Shown here one piece after another: positions 6,928-15,038 of a stretch of DNA of 38,316 nt. The notes beneath the pieces were generated by a model, which had not been told where the DNA came from, did no database searches, and saw nothing but the letters and a program-made list of their open reading frames with translations. Within the stretch, counting starts at the first letter, position 1, and every line of letters begins with the position of its first letter. The position numbers and the translations under genes were made by a program. Origin of the DNA: Massiliimicrobium timonense (GTDB lineage Bacteria; Bacillota_I; Bacilli_A; Erysipelotrichales; Coprobacillaceae); the NCBI RefSeq assembly GCF_002160865.1, contig NZ_NFLJ01000030.1:1-38316 (forward strand), given 5' to 3'.

Positions 6928-8937
6928 ATGACAGATATTCGCTTATTAAAAACAACAGAGAAACGTTTAGAACTTTTAAGACAAATGAATATTCATACAT
7001 TAGAAGATTTGGTATCACAATATCCGTATCGTTATGAAATCATTGAAGAACAATATCCTACAGATGAAGATGATCATGTTGTTATTGAGGGGACAGTTAT
7101 CTCACCCGTAAAGATTTTTTTTAAAGGCAGAATGTCAAGAATGACATTTGAAGTCGAGGATCGTTATTTACAACATTTTCAAGTCACTATTTTTAATCGT
7201 CATTTTTTAAGACAATATTTAAAAATAGATACAATTGTGACAATCATAGGAAAATGTCAAAACCATCGTATCACAGCCTCAGATTTAAAAGTCAAACCTC
7301 TACAGGAAATAAAAGGGATTTATCCGGTTTATTCATTAAAAGAAGGGTTAACTCAAAAATCATTTAGACAATATATCAAAAAAGCATTACATCTTTTACA
7401 TCAACAGATTGAAGACTTTATTCCTGAAAAATATTTAATTCAACATCATCTTATTCGTAAGGAAAATGCTCTGTATTGTATTCATTTTCCAGAAAATAAA
7501 AAAGATATTCAAGAAGCTTTAAAATATTTAAAATATGAGGAATTTTTAAAATTTCAATTAACGATGCAATTGATTAAACAACAGCGTATTCAAGAAATTG
7601 GGATGGCTAAAGATTTTGATGTGACTGTTTTTCAAAACTGGATTTTATCTTTACCTTTTCCACTCACAACAGATCAGCAGAAGGCTATTAAAGATATTGT
7701 GGAAGATTTAAAAAGTCCTCATATGATGTATCGTTTTTTGCAGGGAGATGTGGGAAGTGGAAAAACTGTTGTCAGTTTGGCTGCTTTATATGCTAATTAT
7801 TTAGCAGGATTTCAAGGAGCATTGATGGCTCCTACAGAAATTTTAGCAACACAACATTATCAGACTTTAACTCATTTTTTAGAAGAAACACCTGTTCGTA
7901 TTGAATTATTGACGGGATCTTTATCAGTAAAAGAAAAAGAAGCAAGCTATCAAAGAATAGCTCAAGGAGAAGCAGACATCATCGTTGGAACACATGCTTT
8001 ATTTCAAGATAAAGTGGTTTATTCTAAACTAGGACTCGTTATTACTGATGAGCAGCATCGTTTTGGTGTAATGCAAAGAAAGGCATTGAAAAACAAAGGA
8101 CAACAGGTTGATTTTTTAATCATGAGTGCTACACCTATTCCCCGTACTTTAGCTATTTCTATGTATGGTGATATGGATGTGTCAACCATCAAAACAATGC
8201 CTCAAGGACGATTGCCTGTTATTACCAAGTATATTCATTCTGCTTCAATGAAACCTATTCTAAAAGATTTAAAGAATTATCTGGCACGTGGGGGTCAATG
8301 TTATGTGATTTGTCCTCTGGTAGAAGAAAGTGATCATCTGGAAGCTAAGAGTGCGATGCAGATTGCTGATGCGATGCAAAGATATTTTCAAAAACAGTAT
8401 CATGTTGGATTATTACATGGACAAATGAAAGATGAAGATAAAGAAAAAGTTATGACAGGTTTTTTAAATAATACCATTCAAATTCTTGTTTCCACAACGG
8501 TTGTGGAAGTAGGGGTTGATGTGAAAAATGCCAATATGATGGTTATTTATAATGCTGAACGTTTTGGGTTAAGTCAATTACATCAATTACGTGGACGTAT
8601 TGGACGTGGGAAGGAACAGGCTTATTGTTATTTGATGAGTGCTTCTTCGTCACCAGAAGCAAAAGAGCGTTTACAGTATCTAGAAAAGAGTCATGATGGT
8701 TTTGAAATTTCTTTGTATGATTTAAAATTAAGAGGACCCGGTGAAGTCTTGGGACAGCGTCAAAGTGGTTTGCCGACTTTTCTGGTGGCAGATGTGATGA
8801 AAGATTTTCCGATTTTATCAGTGGCTAGAAAAGATGCCCAAGAAATGATTTATGATTATGTTCAAAATCATGAGTATCAAGGAATCATGAGTCAGATTCA
8901 AGAGAAATTGAAAGTGAATAATGAATATGTTGATTAA
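6928..8937 (+). CDS. recG: ATP-dependent DNA helicase RecG
   Basis: A 669-residue helicase of normal RecG length. It has an N-terminal wedge/OB domain (about 1-180; HVVIEGTVISPVKIFFKGRM), then two superfamily 2 helicase lobes: Walker A GDVGSGKT (about 273), DEQHRFGV (DExH box, about 374), SATPIPRTLAI (motif III, about 398), and the C-terminal motifs VVEVGVDV and QLRGRIGRG. RecG remodels stalled replication forks and Holliday junctions. The SD is AGGTGGTGAG. It is followed closely by plsX, as in many Bacillota, where recG, plsX and rnc are neighbours. Confidence 0.97.
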   Translation: MTDIRLLKTTEKRLELLRQMNIHTLEDLVSQYPYRYEIIEEQYPTDEDDHVVIEGTVISPVKIFFKGRMSRMTFEVEDRYLQHFQVTIFNRHFLRQYLKIDTIVTIIGKCQNHRITASDLKVKPLQEIKGIYPVYSLKEGLTQKSFRQYIKKALHLLHQQIEDFIPEKYLIQHHLIRKENALYCIHFPENKKDIQEALKYLKYEEFLKFQLTMQLIKQQRIQEIGMAKDFDVTVFQNWILSLPFPLTTDQQKAIKDIVEDLKSPHMMYRFLQGDVGSGKTVVSLAALYANYLAGFQGALMAPTEILATQHYQTLTHFLEETPVRIELLTGSLSVKEKEASYQRIAQGEADIIVGTHALFQDKVVYSKLGLVITDEQHRFGVMQRKALKNKGQQVDFLIMSATPIPRTLAISMYGDMDVSTIKTMPQGRLPVITKYIHSASMKPILKDLKNYLARGGQCYVICPLVEESDHLEAKSAMQIADAMQRYFQKQYHVGLLHGQMKDEDKEKVMTGFLNNTIQILVSTTVVEVGVDVKNANMMVIYNAERFGLSQLHQLRGRIGRGKEQAYCYLMSASSSPEAKERLQYLEKSHDGFEISLYDLKLRGPGEVLGQRQSGLPTFLVADVMKDFPILSVARKDAQEMIYDYVQNHEYQGIMSQIQEKLKVNNEYVD

Positions 8938-8972
8938 ATATGTTATACTTACAAACAAGGAGTGAATGGAAC

Positions 8973-9956
8973 ATGTATAAATTATCAATAGATGCAATGA
9001 GTGGAGATTTAGGAAGTGCAATTGTGGTGGAAGCTTGTGAGATGTTTATAAAAAGCCATCATGATGCAGAACTTTATGTAACTGGGAAAAAAGAAGAATT
9101 AGAAAAATTATCAAGTTATCCTCATATTCATATTGTCGATGCCAGAGATATTGTGAAAATGGATGATGGAATTATGTCAGTGCGTCGTAAAAAGGAATCA
9201 AGCATGGTAAAAGCTGTGATGATGGCTAGAGAAGGAATTGTCGATGGGGTTGTTTCTTGTGGCTCTACAGGGGCTTTTTATACGAGTGCAATGTTATTTT
9301 TAAAACGTATTGAAGGTGTTGAAAAATCATGTTTAATGGTTATGATGCCAACTTATAATGGCAAAGGTATGGCCATGCTGGATGTTGGTGCCAATGCTGA
9401 AAATACGGCAGAGCAGCTTTATGATTTTGCAATTATGGGATATATTTATGCCAAAAATATACGTGGTATTCAGCAACCTCGTGTCGCTTTATTGAATATT
9501 GGAACGGAATCAAAAAAGGGAGATGAAACACATCAAAAAGCTTATCAATTATTACAACAAAGTGATCGTTTGCATTTTGTTGGCAATGTAGAAGGACGCG
9601 ATATCCTCAGTGGTGATTATGATGTTGTGGTCACTGATGGTTTTAGTGGGAATATTGCTTTAAAGACTTGTGAGGGTGTTGCAGGAACTTTAATGAAAAT
9701 GATTAAAGAAAGTATGATGTCTTCTTTTAAGGGAAAACTAGGAGCATTACTAGCAAAATCATCATTATATAGTTTAAAAGAAAAATTTGATTATAAATCT
9801 GTCGGTGGCGCTTTGATGATGGGATTTGAAAAAGCTGTTGTCAAAGCCCATGGAGCCAGCGATGCAAAAGCATTTTCTAATGCGATGGATTTAGCTTATC
9901 AGATGGTTAAAATGGATGTTGTTGGACAAATGAAAGAAGGATTAAGCCAAAAATGA
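8973..9956 (+). CDS. plsX: Phosphate acyltransferase PlsX
   Basis: A 327-residue PlsX, which makes acyl-phosphate from acyl-ACP for membrane phospholipid synthesis. The N-terminus YKLSIDAMSGDLGS matches the family start DAMGGD, with Ser for the first Gly; other blocks are SCGSTGAFY, LDVGAN, and VTDGFSGNIALK. I chose ATG 8973 because AAGGAG precedes it and the family begins there; an in-frame ATG at 8940 lacks a good SD. The gene ends with an ATGA overlap with rnc. FapR, FabD, FabG and AcpP genes, which commonly accompany plsX, are not here. Confidence 0.95.
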   Translation: MYKLSIDAMSGDLGSAIVVEACEMFIKSHHDAELYVTGKKEELEKLSSYPHIHIVDARDIVKMDDGIMSVRRKKESSMVKAVMMAREGIVDGVVSCGSTGAFYTSAMLFLKRIEGVEKSCLMVMMPTYNGKGMAMLDVGANAENTAEQLYDFAIMGYIYAKNIRGIQQPRVALLNIGTESKKGDETHQKAYQLLQQSDRLHFVGNVEGRDILSGDYDVVVTDGFSGNIALKTCEGVAGTLMKMIKESMMSSFKGKLGALLAKSSLYSLKEKFDYKSVGGALMMGFEKAVVKAHGASDAKAFSNAMDLAYQMVKMDVVGQMKEGLSQK

Positions 9957-10636
9957 AAATATTAGATTTTTTACAAAAAGAAAAAATACCATTTCAAAAT
10001 TTATCACTTTATAAAGAAGCTTTTACACATGCTTCTTATGCCAATGAATCTCATTATGTGCATAAAGATTATGAGCGTTTAGAATTTATGGGTGATGCTG
10101 TTTTGCAGTTATATGTATCAGAATTTATTTTTAAGCTCTTTCCCGATGCCCCAGAAGGAACATTGACAACGTTACGTAGTAAGCTAGTTAGAGAAGAATC
10201 ACTGGCACGTTTTTCTAAAGAACTGGGACTTGGAGAACTCCTTTATCTAGGGGTTGGAGAAGAAAAAAGTGGTGGTCGTGAGCGCGAGAGTGTTTTAGCT
10301 AATATTTTTGAGTCTTTTGTAGGTGCACTCTATTTGGATTGTGGTAAAGATGAAGTTTTAAAAATTTTACATCAAACGATTTTTAGACATGTTAATGATT
10401 TAGATTATGATGATATTACAGATTATAAAACAACGCTTCAAGAACTGATTCAAGCCGATCAACGTCGTACCGTAACATATGAACTCTTAGAAACATCTGG
10501 ACCATCTAATGCCCCAGAATTTAAAGTGGCTGTGATGATGGATGATATGTGTCTAGGAATAGGAAAAGGCACAAGCAAGAAAAAGGCTGAGCAACAGGCT
10601 GCAAAAGATGCTTTGAATAAAATGGCAACAAAATAA
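9953..10636 (+). CDS. rnc: Ribonuclease III
   Basis: A 227-residue RNase III. The catalytic domain (about 1-150) has HASYANE (about 23) and the signature RLEFMGDAVLQL (about 43-54) with the conserved Glu and Asp, plus ESFVGALYLDCG (about 120). The C-terminal dsRNA-binding domain (about 155-225) ends with GIGKGTSKKKAEQQAAKDAL. It processes rRNA and structured mRNAs. Start codon overlaps the plsX stop by four bases. smc, the usual next gene in Bacilli, is replaced here by a LysM gene. Confidence 0.96.
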   Translation: MKILDFLQKEKIPFQNLSLYKEAFTHASYANESHYVHKDYERLEFMGDAVLQLYVSEFIFKLFPDAPEGTLTTLRSKLVREESLARFSKELGLGELLYLGVGEEKSGGRERESVLANIFESFVGALYLDCGKDEVLKILHQTIFRHVNDLDYDDITDYKTTLQELIQADQRRTVTYELLETSGPSNAPEFKVAVMMDDMCLGIGKGTSKKKAEQQAAKDALNKMATK

Positions 10637-10651
10637 GTGAAAACTGCCTAA

Positions 10652-10699
10652 ACATGATTATCGAAAATACATATATTATCTTGGGAGTGATAATCATGT
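10652..10699 (+). promoter_or_regulatory. 11-bp inverted repeat enclosing SD and start codon of the LysM gene
   Basis: ACATGATTATC (10652-10662) and GATAATCATGT (10689-10699) are perfectly complementary. The 26-base loop holds the SD GGGAG and the downstream arm contains the ATG at 10696. In RNA this hairpin would bury the start codon; in DNA it could be an operator. AC (10652-10653) followed 16 bases later by CATATATTA (10670-10678) also fits the sporulation sigma-K pattern AC-N16/17-CATANNNTA, which is weak evidence in AT-rich DNA. Confidence 0.55.
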
Positions 10700-10962
10700 A
10701 TAATCCATATATGTATGATGATGAAAGAATTGTCAATCCACGTGTAGGAGAGATTATCTTATATACAGTTCATAAGGGTGACAATGTTTATCGTATTGCG
10801 AAAACTTTGCATAGTGAGGTGGCATGGATTCAGGTGATGAATCAGTTGGATGATGATTTGATGATTCATCCTCAACAACAATTGCTCATCCCAATTGTTT
10901 TCCAAAAGATTCCACCAGTGCCACAGCCTTATCAAAGAGAAACCTATGATTTATATTTTTAA
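10696..10962 (+). CDS. Small LysM-domain protein
   Basis: An 88-residue protein with a Tyr-rich N-terminus (MYNPYMYDDE) and one LysM domain (about 22-70; LYTVHKGDNVYRIAKTLHSE, later MIHPQQQLLIP). LysM binds peptidoglycan or related N-acetylglucosamine polymers. There is no signal peptide or membrane helix, so it either stays inside or is delivered by another route, as with spore-coat LysM proteins such as SafA; a spore role is speculative. The start at 10696 is chosen for its GGGAG SD; upstream in-frame codons only extend into the inverted repeat. It sits 59 bases after rnc with no terminator between. Confidence 0.8.
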   Translation: MYNPYMYDDERIVNPRVGEIILYTVHKGDNVYRIAKTLHSEVAWIQVMNQLDDDLMIHPQQQLLIPIVFQKIPPVPQPYQRETYDLYF

Positions 10963-11012
10963 AAAATGCATAAGATTGAAAATTAAGCAAAAACTATAAA
11001 TAGGAGGTTGAA

Positions 11013-11372
11013 ATGATGAAAAGAGTATTCATCCTATTTGTAGTTTTTTTGTTATGTGGATGTAGTCCACAGAAAAATGAAGAAACAAAGAAAAACCAAT
11101 ATAAAGATGGCACTTATACAACGACGGCAATGGGATATGGTGGAGAATTTGAAGTCGAAACAACATTTAAAGATGATCGTATTCAAGATATTGTCATTAA
11201 AGAACATAATGAAACACCTTCTATTGGAGGAGTTGCTTTAGAACAAATGATTACAGCTATGAAAGAAAAGAATCATTATGATGTGGATACGATTTCTGGA
11301 GCAACAAAATCTTCTCAAGCATTGAAAGAAGCTGTCATCAAAGCTTATGAAAAAGCTAAAAATGAATCGTGA
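11013..11372 (+). CDS. FMN-binding lipoprotein, covalently flavinylated type
   Basis: A 119-residue lipoprotein. Residues 1-17 are a signal peptide ending in the lipobox LCGC (Cys17 lipidated). The remainder is an FMN-binding (PF04205-type) domain: YKDGTYTTTAMGYGGEFEV, then the flavinylation signature DTISGATKSS (about 92-101), where Thr98 would carry FMN added by ApbE. Such extracytoplasmic domains shuttle electrons to extracellular acceptors or to flavin reductases. No ApbE, NADH dehydrogenase or reductase partner is in the window. AGGAGG precedes two adjacent ATG codons; 11013 or 11016 may be used. A strong hairpin follows. Confidence 0.88.
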   Translation: MMKRVFILFVVFLLCGCSPQKNEETKKNQYKDGTYTTTAMGYGGEFEVETTFKDDRIQDIVIKEHNETPSIGGVALEQMITAMKEKNHYDVDTISGATKSSQALKEAVIKAYEKAKNES

Positions 11373-11390
11373 TTTTTTGATGGAAAGTAG

Positions 11391-11420
11391 TTACAAAAAA
11401 AGTGGCTACTTTTTTTGTAA
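11391..11420 (+). terminator. Terminator after FMN-binding lipoprotein
   Basis: A perfect 13-bp stem, TTACAAAAAAAGT (11391-11403) and ACTTTTTTTGTAA (11408-11420), with loop GGCT. An alternative pairing AAAGTAG/CTACTTT leaves a free T-run, the usual terminator form. Confidence 0.7.
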
Positions 11421-11488
11421 GAAACGAATAAGACTTTATTTTTTTTTTGATTTGGTATATGATAATGAAAATGATAGGGGGTTCAATA

Positions 11489-12958
11489 ATGGAAGAAAAC
11501 TATGTTGGTCGTGAAAGAAATATTACTTTAATTATGGATTTTTATGAATTAACGATGTCATACAATTATTTTAAATTAGGAAAGCAAGATGAAATTGTTT
11601 ATTTTGATATGTTTTATCGTAAGAATCCTGATCAAGGTGGGTTTGTCATTTTTGCAGGTTTACAACAGCTCATTGAAGCTATTGAAAATATGCATTTTAG
11701 TGATGGAGATATTGAATATTTAAGATCTCTGAATGTTTTTGATGAAGACTTTTTTGCTTATTTAAAAGATTTTCATTTTACTGGAACAATTTATTCGGTG
11801 AAAGAAGGGACACCTGTTTTTCCTTATGAACCATTAATTACAGTCAAAGCGAAACTGATTGAAGCACAATTGATTGAAACCTTCTTACTTGTGACAATTA
11901 ATCATCAGTCATTGATTGCGACAAAGGCAAGACGTATCGTTCAAGAAGCCAAAGGACGTCCAGTTATGGAGTTTGGTGCAAGACGTGCTCAGGGTTATGA
12001 TGGGGCTCATTATGGAGCGAGAGCGGCCTATATTGGTGGTGTTGTAGGAAGTGCAACGGTATCGGCTGGAAAAGATTTTCATATGCCTGTGTTAGGGACA
12101 ATGGCTCATTCTTTTGTGCAGTCATTTGATAGTGAGTATGAAGCGTTTAAAGCTTATGCGTTGACTTATCCGGATAATTGTGTTTTGTTGGTAGATACAT
12201 ATGATACTTTAAAAAGTGGTGTGCCTCACGCTATTAGAGTAGCTGAGGAAGTGCTGGCTCCAATGGGAAAAAGATTAAAAGGAATCCGTTTGGATAGTGG
12301 GGATATTGCTTATTTGACTAAAAAAGCGAGAATGATGTTGGATGTGGCTGGATTACACGATTGTCAAATTACAGTATCTAATTCATTAGATGAATATTTA
12401 ATTCGCTCAGTATTGGAACAAGGAGCTCAAATTGATTCTTTTGGTGTAGGTGAAAATATGATTGTTTCAAAATCTTCACCTGTATTTGGTGGTGTTTATA
12501 AATTGGCTGCCATTGAAAAAGATGGACAAATTATTCCAAAAATAAAAATTTCTGAAAATACAGAAAAAATTACAAATCCTGGTTTTAAAAAAGTTTATCG
12601 TTTAATTGAAAAAGAAACTCAAAAAGCAATTGCAGATATTATTGCTTTCCATGATGAAGTTTTAGATGAAAATCAAGATTTAACAATCTATCATCAATTA
12701 GATTCATGGAAACATAAAACATTATATGCAGGAACATATGAAATTCATCCCCTGCAGACACTTGTTTTTGATGAGGGAAAAAATGTTTATCCACATTATT
12801 CATTAGATGAAATTAGGATTTATTCTCAACAACAAAAACAATTATTATGGGATGAAATCTTCCGTTTAGAATATCCTCATATGTATTATGTTGATTTAAC
12901 AAAAAGATTATTAGATTATAAACTCAAAATGTTGGCGAAAGGAAAAAAAGGACATTAG
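11489..12958 (+). CDS. pncB: Nicotinate phosphoribosyltransferase
   Basis: A 489-residue NAPRTase of the long Gram-positive type, which converts nicotinate and PRPP to nicotinate mononucleotide for NAD salvage. Landmarks: LIMDFYELTMSYNYF near the N-terminus, EFGARRAQGYDGA (about 162-174), GTMAHSFVQSF, and GIRLDSGDIAYL (about 266-277). The start at 11489 follows AGGGGG by seven bases; the 14 upstream in-frame residues lack an SD. The stop TAG sits in the loop of the terminator hairpin. tyrA follows 26 bases later. Confidence 0.95.
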   Translation: MEENYVGRERNITLIMDFYELTMSYNYFKLGKQDEIVYFDMFYRKNPDQGGFVIFAGLQQLIEAIENMHFSDGDIEYLRSLNVFDEDFFAYLKDFHFTGTIYSVKEGTPVFPYEPLITVKAKLIEAQLIETFLLVTINHQSLIATKARRIVQEAKGRPVMEFGARRAQGYDGAHYGARAAYIGGVVGSATVSAGKDFHMPVLGTMAHSFVQSFDSEYEAFKAYALTYPDNCVLLVDTYDTLKSGVPHAIRVAEEVLAPMGKRLKGIRLDSGDIAYLTKKARMMLDVAGLHDCQITVSNSLDEYLIRSVLEQGAQIDSFGVGENMIVSKSSPVFGGVYKLAAIEKDGQIIPKIKISENTEKITNPGFKKVYRLIEKETQKAIADIIAFHDEVLDENQDLTIYHQLDSWKHKTLYAGTYEIHPLQTLVFDEGKNVYPHYSLDEIRIYSQQQKQLLWDEIFRLEYPHMYYVDLTKRLLDYKLKMLAKGKKGH

Positions 12959-12972
12959 TCCTTTCTTTTTTA
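12947..12972 (+). terminator. Terminator of pncB, enclosing the stop codon
   Basis: AAAGGAC-ATTA-GTCCTTT followed by CTTTTTTTT; the TAG stop spans the loop and 3' arm. tyrA starts only 13 bases downstream, so tyrA expression probably depends on partial read-through. Confidence 0.8.
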
Positions 12973-12984
12973 AGGAAGAAGTTT

Positions 12985-13815
12985 ATGAAAATTACAGTTG
13001 TTGGTTTAGGTGTTATTGGGGGAAGTTTTGTCAAAGCATTGAAAGGTCTGGGATATGAAGTTTATGGTGTGGATTGTGATTTAAAGACTTTGGAGATGGC
13101 AAAAGAGGAAGGTTGTATTCTCGAAGGTTATCAGGATGGACATGATATGATTGCTCAAAGTGATTTAACGATTATTTGCTTATATCCATCAAAAGTTCTG
13201 GATTTTATTGCGACACATCACTTTAAAAAGGGAAGTATTGTCACAGATGTTGTCGGTATTAAATCTTATTTCTTACAGCAGGCTCTTTCTATGATTGATA
13301 AAGATGTAGAATATATTAGTGGTCATCCTATGGCTGGACGTGAAAAAAAGGGGTATCTTTATGCCAGTAAGGAAGTTTTTGCGAAAGCAAATTATATTGT
13401 TATTCAACATCAACACAATCATCAAGAAAAAATAGAATGGATGTGCCAATTTGTTGGACAGTTGGGATTTAAAAGTGTAAAAATCATGAGTCCCTATGAT
13501 CATGATGAAATTATTTCTTTTACTTCGCAGTTACCACATACTTTAGCTGTTGCATTAATGAATAGTGATGATGAAAAATATGAAACAGGTAAATATATTG
13601 GGGATTCTTTCCGTGATTTGACAAGGATTGCTAATATTAATGCGGATTTGTGGACAGAATTATTTTTTCATAATAAAGATTACTTGTTAGCTTCAATGGA
13701 TCGTTTTGAAAAAGAATTTGATCAATTAAAACAGGCTATTATGAATGAGGATGAAAAGACATTGAAAGAGAAATTTTTACAATCTTCTAAGCGCCGTGAA
13801 AAATTAGAATCATAA
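12985..13815 (+). CDS. tyrA: Prephenate dehydrogenase
   Basis: A 276-residue TyrA-type dehydrogenase that oxidatively decarboxylates prephenate to 4-hydroxyphenylpyruvate for tyrosine synthesis. It shows the Rossmann motif GLGVIGG (residues 7-13), DVVGIKS (about 91), and the catalytic region SGHPMAGREKKG (about 112-123), then an all-alpha C-terminal dimerisation domain with FRDLTRIA. It ends without an ACT domain, so it likely lacks that form of tyrosine feedback control. No other aromatic-pathway gene is nearby. AAGGAAG precedes the start. Confidence 0.92.
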   Translation: MKITVVGLGVIGGSFVKALKGLGYEVYGVDCDLKTLEMAKEEGCILEGYQDGHDMIAQSDLTIICLYPSKVLDFIATHHFKKGSIVTDVVGIKSYFLQQALSMIDKDVEYISGHPMAGREKKGYLYASKEVFAKANYIVIQHQHNHQEKIEWMCQFVGQLGFKSVKIMSPYDHDEIISFTSQLPHTLAVALMNSDDEKYETGKYIGDSFRDLTRIANINADLWTELFFHNKDYLLASMDRFEKEFDQLKQAIMNEDEKTLKEKFLQSSKRREKLES

Positions 13816-13844
13816 GAGATATGTAATATGATATCTCTTTTTTT
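13815..13844 (+). terminator. Terminator after tyrA
   Basis: AGAGATAT (13815-13822) and ATATCTCT (13831-13838) form a perfect 8-bp stem followed by T6. Confidence 0.85.
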
Positions 13845-13972
13845 ATGAGAAAATAATATTTTTTATAAAAAAATGGAATTTTTAGATTGAAAAAAATAAT
13901 GGATTTAAGAAGAAAAAATCAAATAGGCAGCAATCAAAAAACAAATGGCTTTAAAAAAATGTAAAAAAGGTA

Positions 13973-14001
13973 TTGCATAAATGTGGAAAATATTATATAC
14001 T
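13973..14001 (+). promoter_or_regulatory. First promoter of the tRNA cluster
   Basis: TTGCAT, a 17-base spacer and TATACT, 25 bases before tRNA-Cys. The 130 bases upstream (13845-13972) contain no gene and are very A-rich, consistent with an UP-element-like region. Confidence 0.75.
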
Positions 14002-14026
14002 AGGTGAGCAACGAGTTAAGGAAGTT

Positions 14027-14101
14027 GGTTCCATAGCCAAGTTGGTAAGGCTACAGACTGCAACTCTGTCATCGTCGGTTCGAGTCCGGCTGGAACCTCC
14101 A
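14027..14101 (+). tRNA. tRNA-Cys (GCA)
   Basis: The cloverleaf reads cleanly: acceptor GGTTCCA pairs with TGGAACC, anticodon stem ACAGA/TCTGT with loop CTGCAAC, anticodon GCA, discriminator T, encoded CCA. First gene of the cluster. Confidence 0.95.
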
Positions 14102-14106
14102 ACGTT

Positions 14107-14195
14107 GCCCAGGTGGCGAAATTGGTAGACGCACAGGACTTAAAATCCTGCGGACCTTAAAATCCGTGCCGGTTCGACTCCGGCCCTGGGCACCA
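14107..14195 (+). tRNA. tRNA-Leu (TAA)
   Basis: Class II tRNA with a long variable arm. Acceptor GCCCAGG/CCTGGGC, anticodon loop CTTAAAA (TAA), discriminator A, encoded CCA. Five bases after tRNA-Cys. Confidence 0.95.
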
Positions 14196-14245
14196 GTTAT
14201 AAAAAATCAGTTCGAAAAAAGAATTGAAAAAAATGAAAAAAAGTG

Positions 14246-14274
14246 TTGCAATTGAATAAGAAATGTGATATTAT
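14246..14274 (+). promoter_or_regulatory. Second, internal promoter of the tRNA cluster
   Basis: TTGCAA, exactly 17 bases, TATTAT, 20 bases before tRNA-Arg. It resembles the first promoter, so the tRNAs from Arg onward have their own start site. Confidence 0.7.
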
Positions 14275-14293
14275 TGAATGGCACTGTTAAGAG

Positions 14294-14370
14294 GCGCTAG
14301 TAGCTCAACTGGATAGAGTGCTTGACTACGGATCAAGAGGTTGTGGGTTCGATTCCTGCCTAGCGCGCCA
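14294..14370 (+). tRNA. tRNA-Arg (ACG)
   Basis: Acceptor GCGCTAG/CTAGCGC, anticodon loop CTACGGA (ACG, expected to be edited to ICG by TadA), discriminator G, encoded CCA. Confidence 0.95.
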
Positions 14371-14384
14371 ATCAAATAAGTCAT

Positions 14385-14461
14385 CGGGAAGTAGCACAGC
14401 TTGGTAGTGCACCTGGTTTGGGACCAGGGGGTCGCAGGTTCGAATCCTGTCTTCCCGACCA
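14385..14461 (+). tRNA. tRNA-Pro (TGG)
   Basis: Acceptor CGGGAAG/CTTCCCG, anticodon stem CCTGG/CCAGG with loop TTTGGGA (TGG), discriminator A, encoded CCA. Confidence 0.95.
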
Positions 14462-14467
14462 TGTAAT

Positions 14468-14543
14468 GGGGCTTTAGCTCAGCTGGGAGAGCGCCTGCTT
14501 TGCACGCAGGAGGTCAGCGGTTCGATCCCGCTAAGCTCCACCA
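14468..14543 (+). tRNA. tRNA-Ala (TGC)
   Basis: Acceptor GGGGCTT with AAGCTCC (one G-U pair), anticodon stem CCTGC/GCAGG, loop TTTGCAC (TGC), discriminator A, encoded CCA. Confidence 0.95.
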
Positions 14544-14552
14544 TTATGTTGC

Positions 14553-14645
14553 GGAGGTTTACCCAAGTCCGGCTGAAGGGATCGGTCTTGAAAACCGACA
14601 GGGGATGAAAGTCCCGCGGGGGTTCGAATCCCTCAACCTCCGCCA
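14553..14645 (+). tRNA. tRNA-Ser (TGA)
   Basis: Class II tRNA, about 93 bases. Acceptor GGAGGTT/AACCTCC, anticodon stem TCGGT/ACCGA, loop CTTGAAA (TGA), long variable arm, discriminator G, encoded CCA. Confidence 0.95.
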
Positions 14646-14654
14646 TTTAAATAT

Positions 14655-14731
<77 letters not shown>

Positions 14732-14734
14732 AAT

Positions 14735-14811
14735 GGTCTGGTAGTTCAGTTGGTTAGAATGCCGCCCTGTCACGGCGGAGGTCGCGGGTTCGAGCCCCGT
14801 CCAGACCGCCA
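14735..14811 (+). tRNA. tRNA-Asp (GTC)
   Basis: Acceptor GGTCTGG/CCAGACC, anticodon stem CCGCC/GGCGG, loop CTGTCAC (GTC), discriminator G, encoded CCA. Only three bases after the initiator gene. Confidence 0.95.
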
Positions 14812-14819
14812 TTTGTTTT

Positions 14820-14895
<76 letters not shown>

Positions 14896-14921
14896 TTCTT
14901 TATAAAAACGATTCACTACAT

Positions 14922-14998
14922 GGCGGGGTAGCTCAGTTGGCTAGAGCAATCGGTTCATACCCGGTGGGTCGGGGGTTCGAATCCCTTCCCCGCTACCA
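14922..14998 (+). tRNA. Elongator tRNA-Met (CAT)
   Basis: Acceptor GGCGGGG with CCCCGCT (G1-U72), anticodon loop TTCATAC (CAT). The body resembles Bacillus elongator tRNA-Met (GGCGG start, GGTTCATACCC), and it lacks the initiator C1-A72. Encoded CCA. Confidence 0.88.
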
Positions 14999-15010
14999 TT
15001 AATGAATTTG

Positions 15011-15034
15011 GTGGTGAATACCACTTTTTATTTT
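15011..15034 (+). terminator. Hairpin and T-run between tRNA-Met and the last tRNA
   Basis: GTGGT-GAAT-ACCAC (15011-15024) followed by TTTTTATTTT looks like a short intrinsic terminator inside the cluster; it would reduce transcription of the final tRNA-Ile2 gene. Confidence 0.5.
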
Positions 15035-15038
15035 ACTT

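Noticed and set aside
10654-10695. Longer N-terminus for the LysM protein (14 extra residues)
   Set aside because: The extra stretch falls in the inverted repeat and has no SD, while GGGAG precedes the ATG at 10696.
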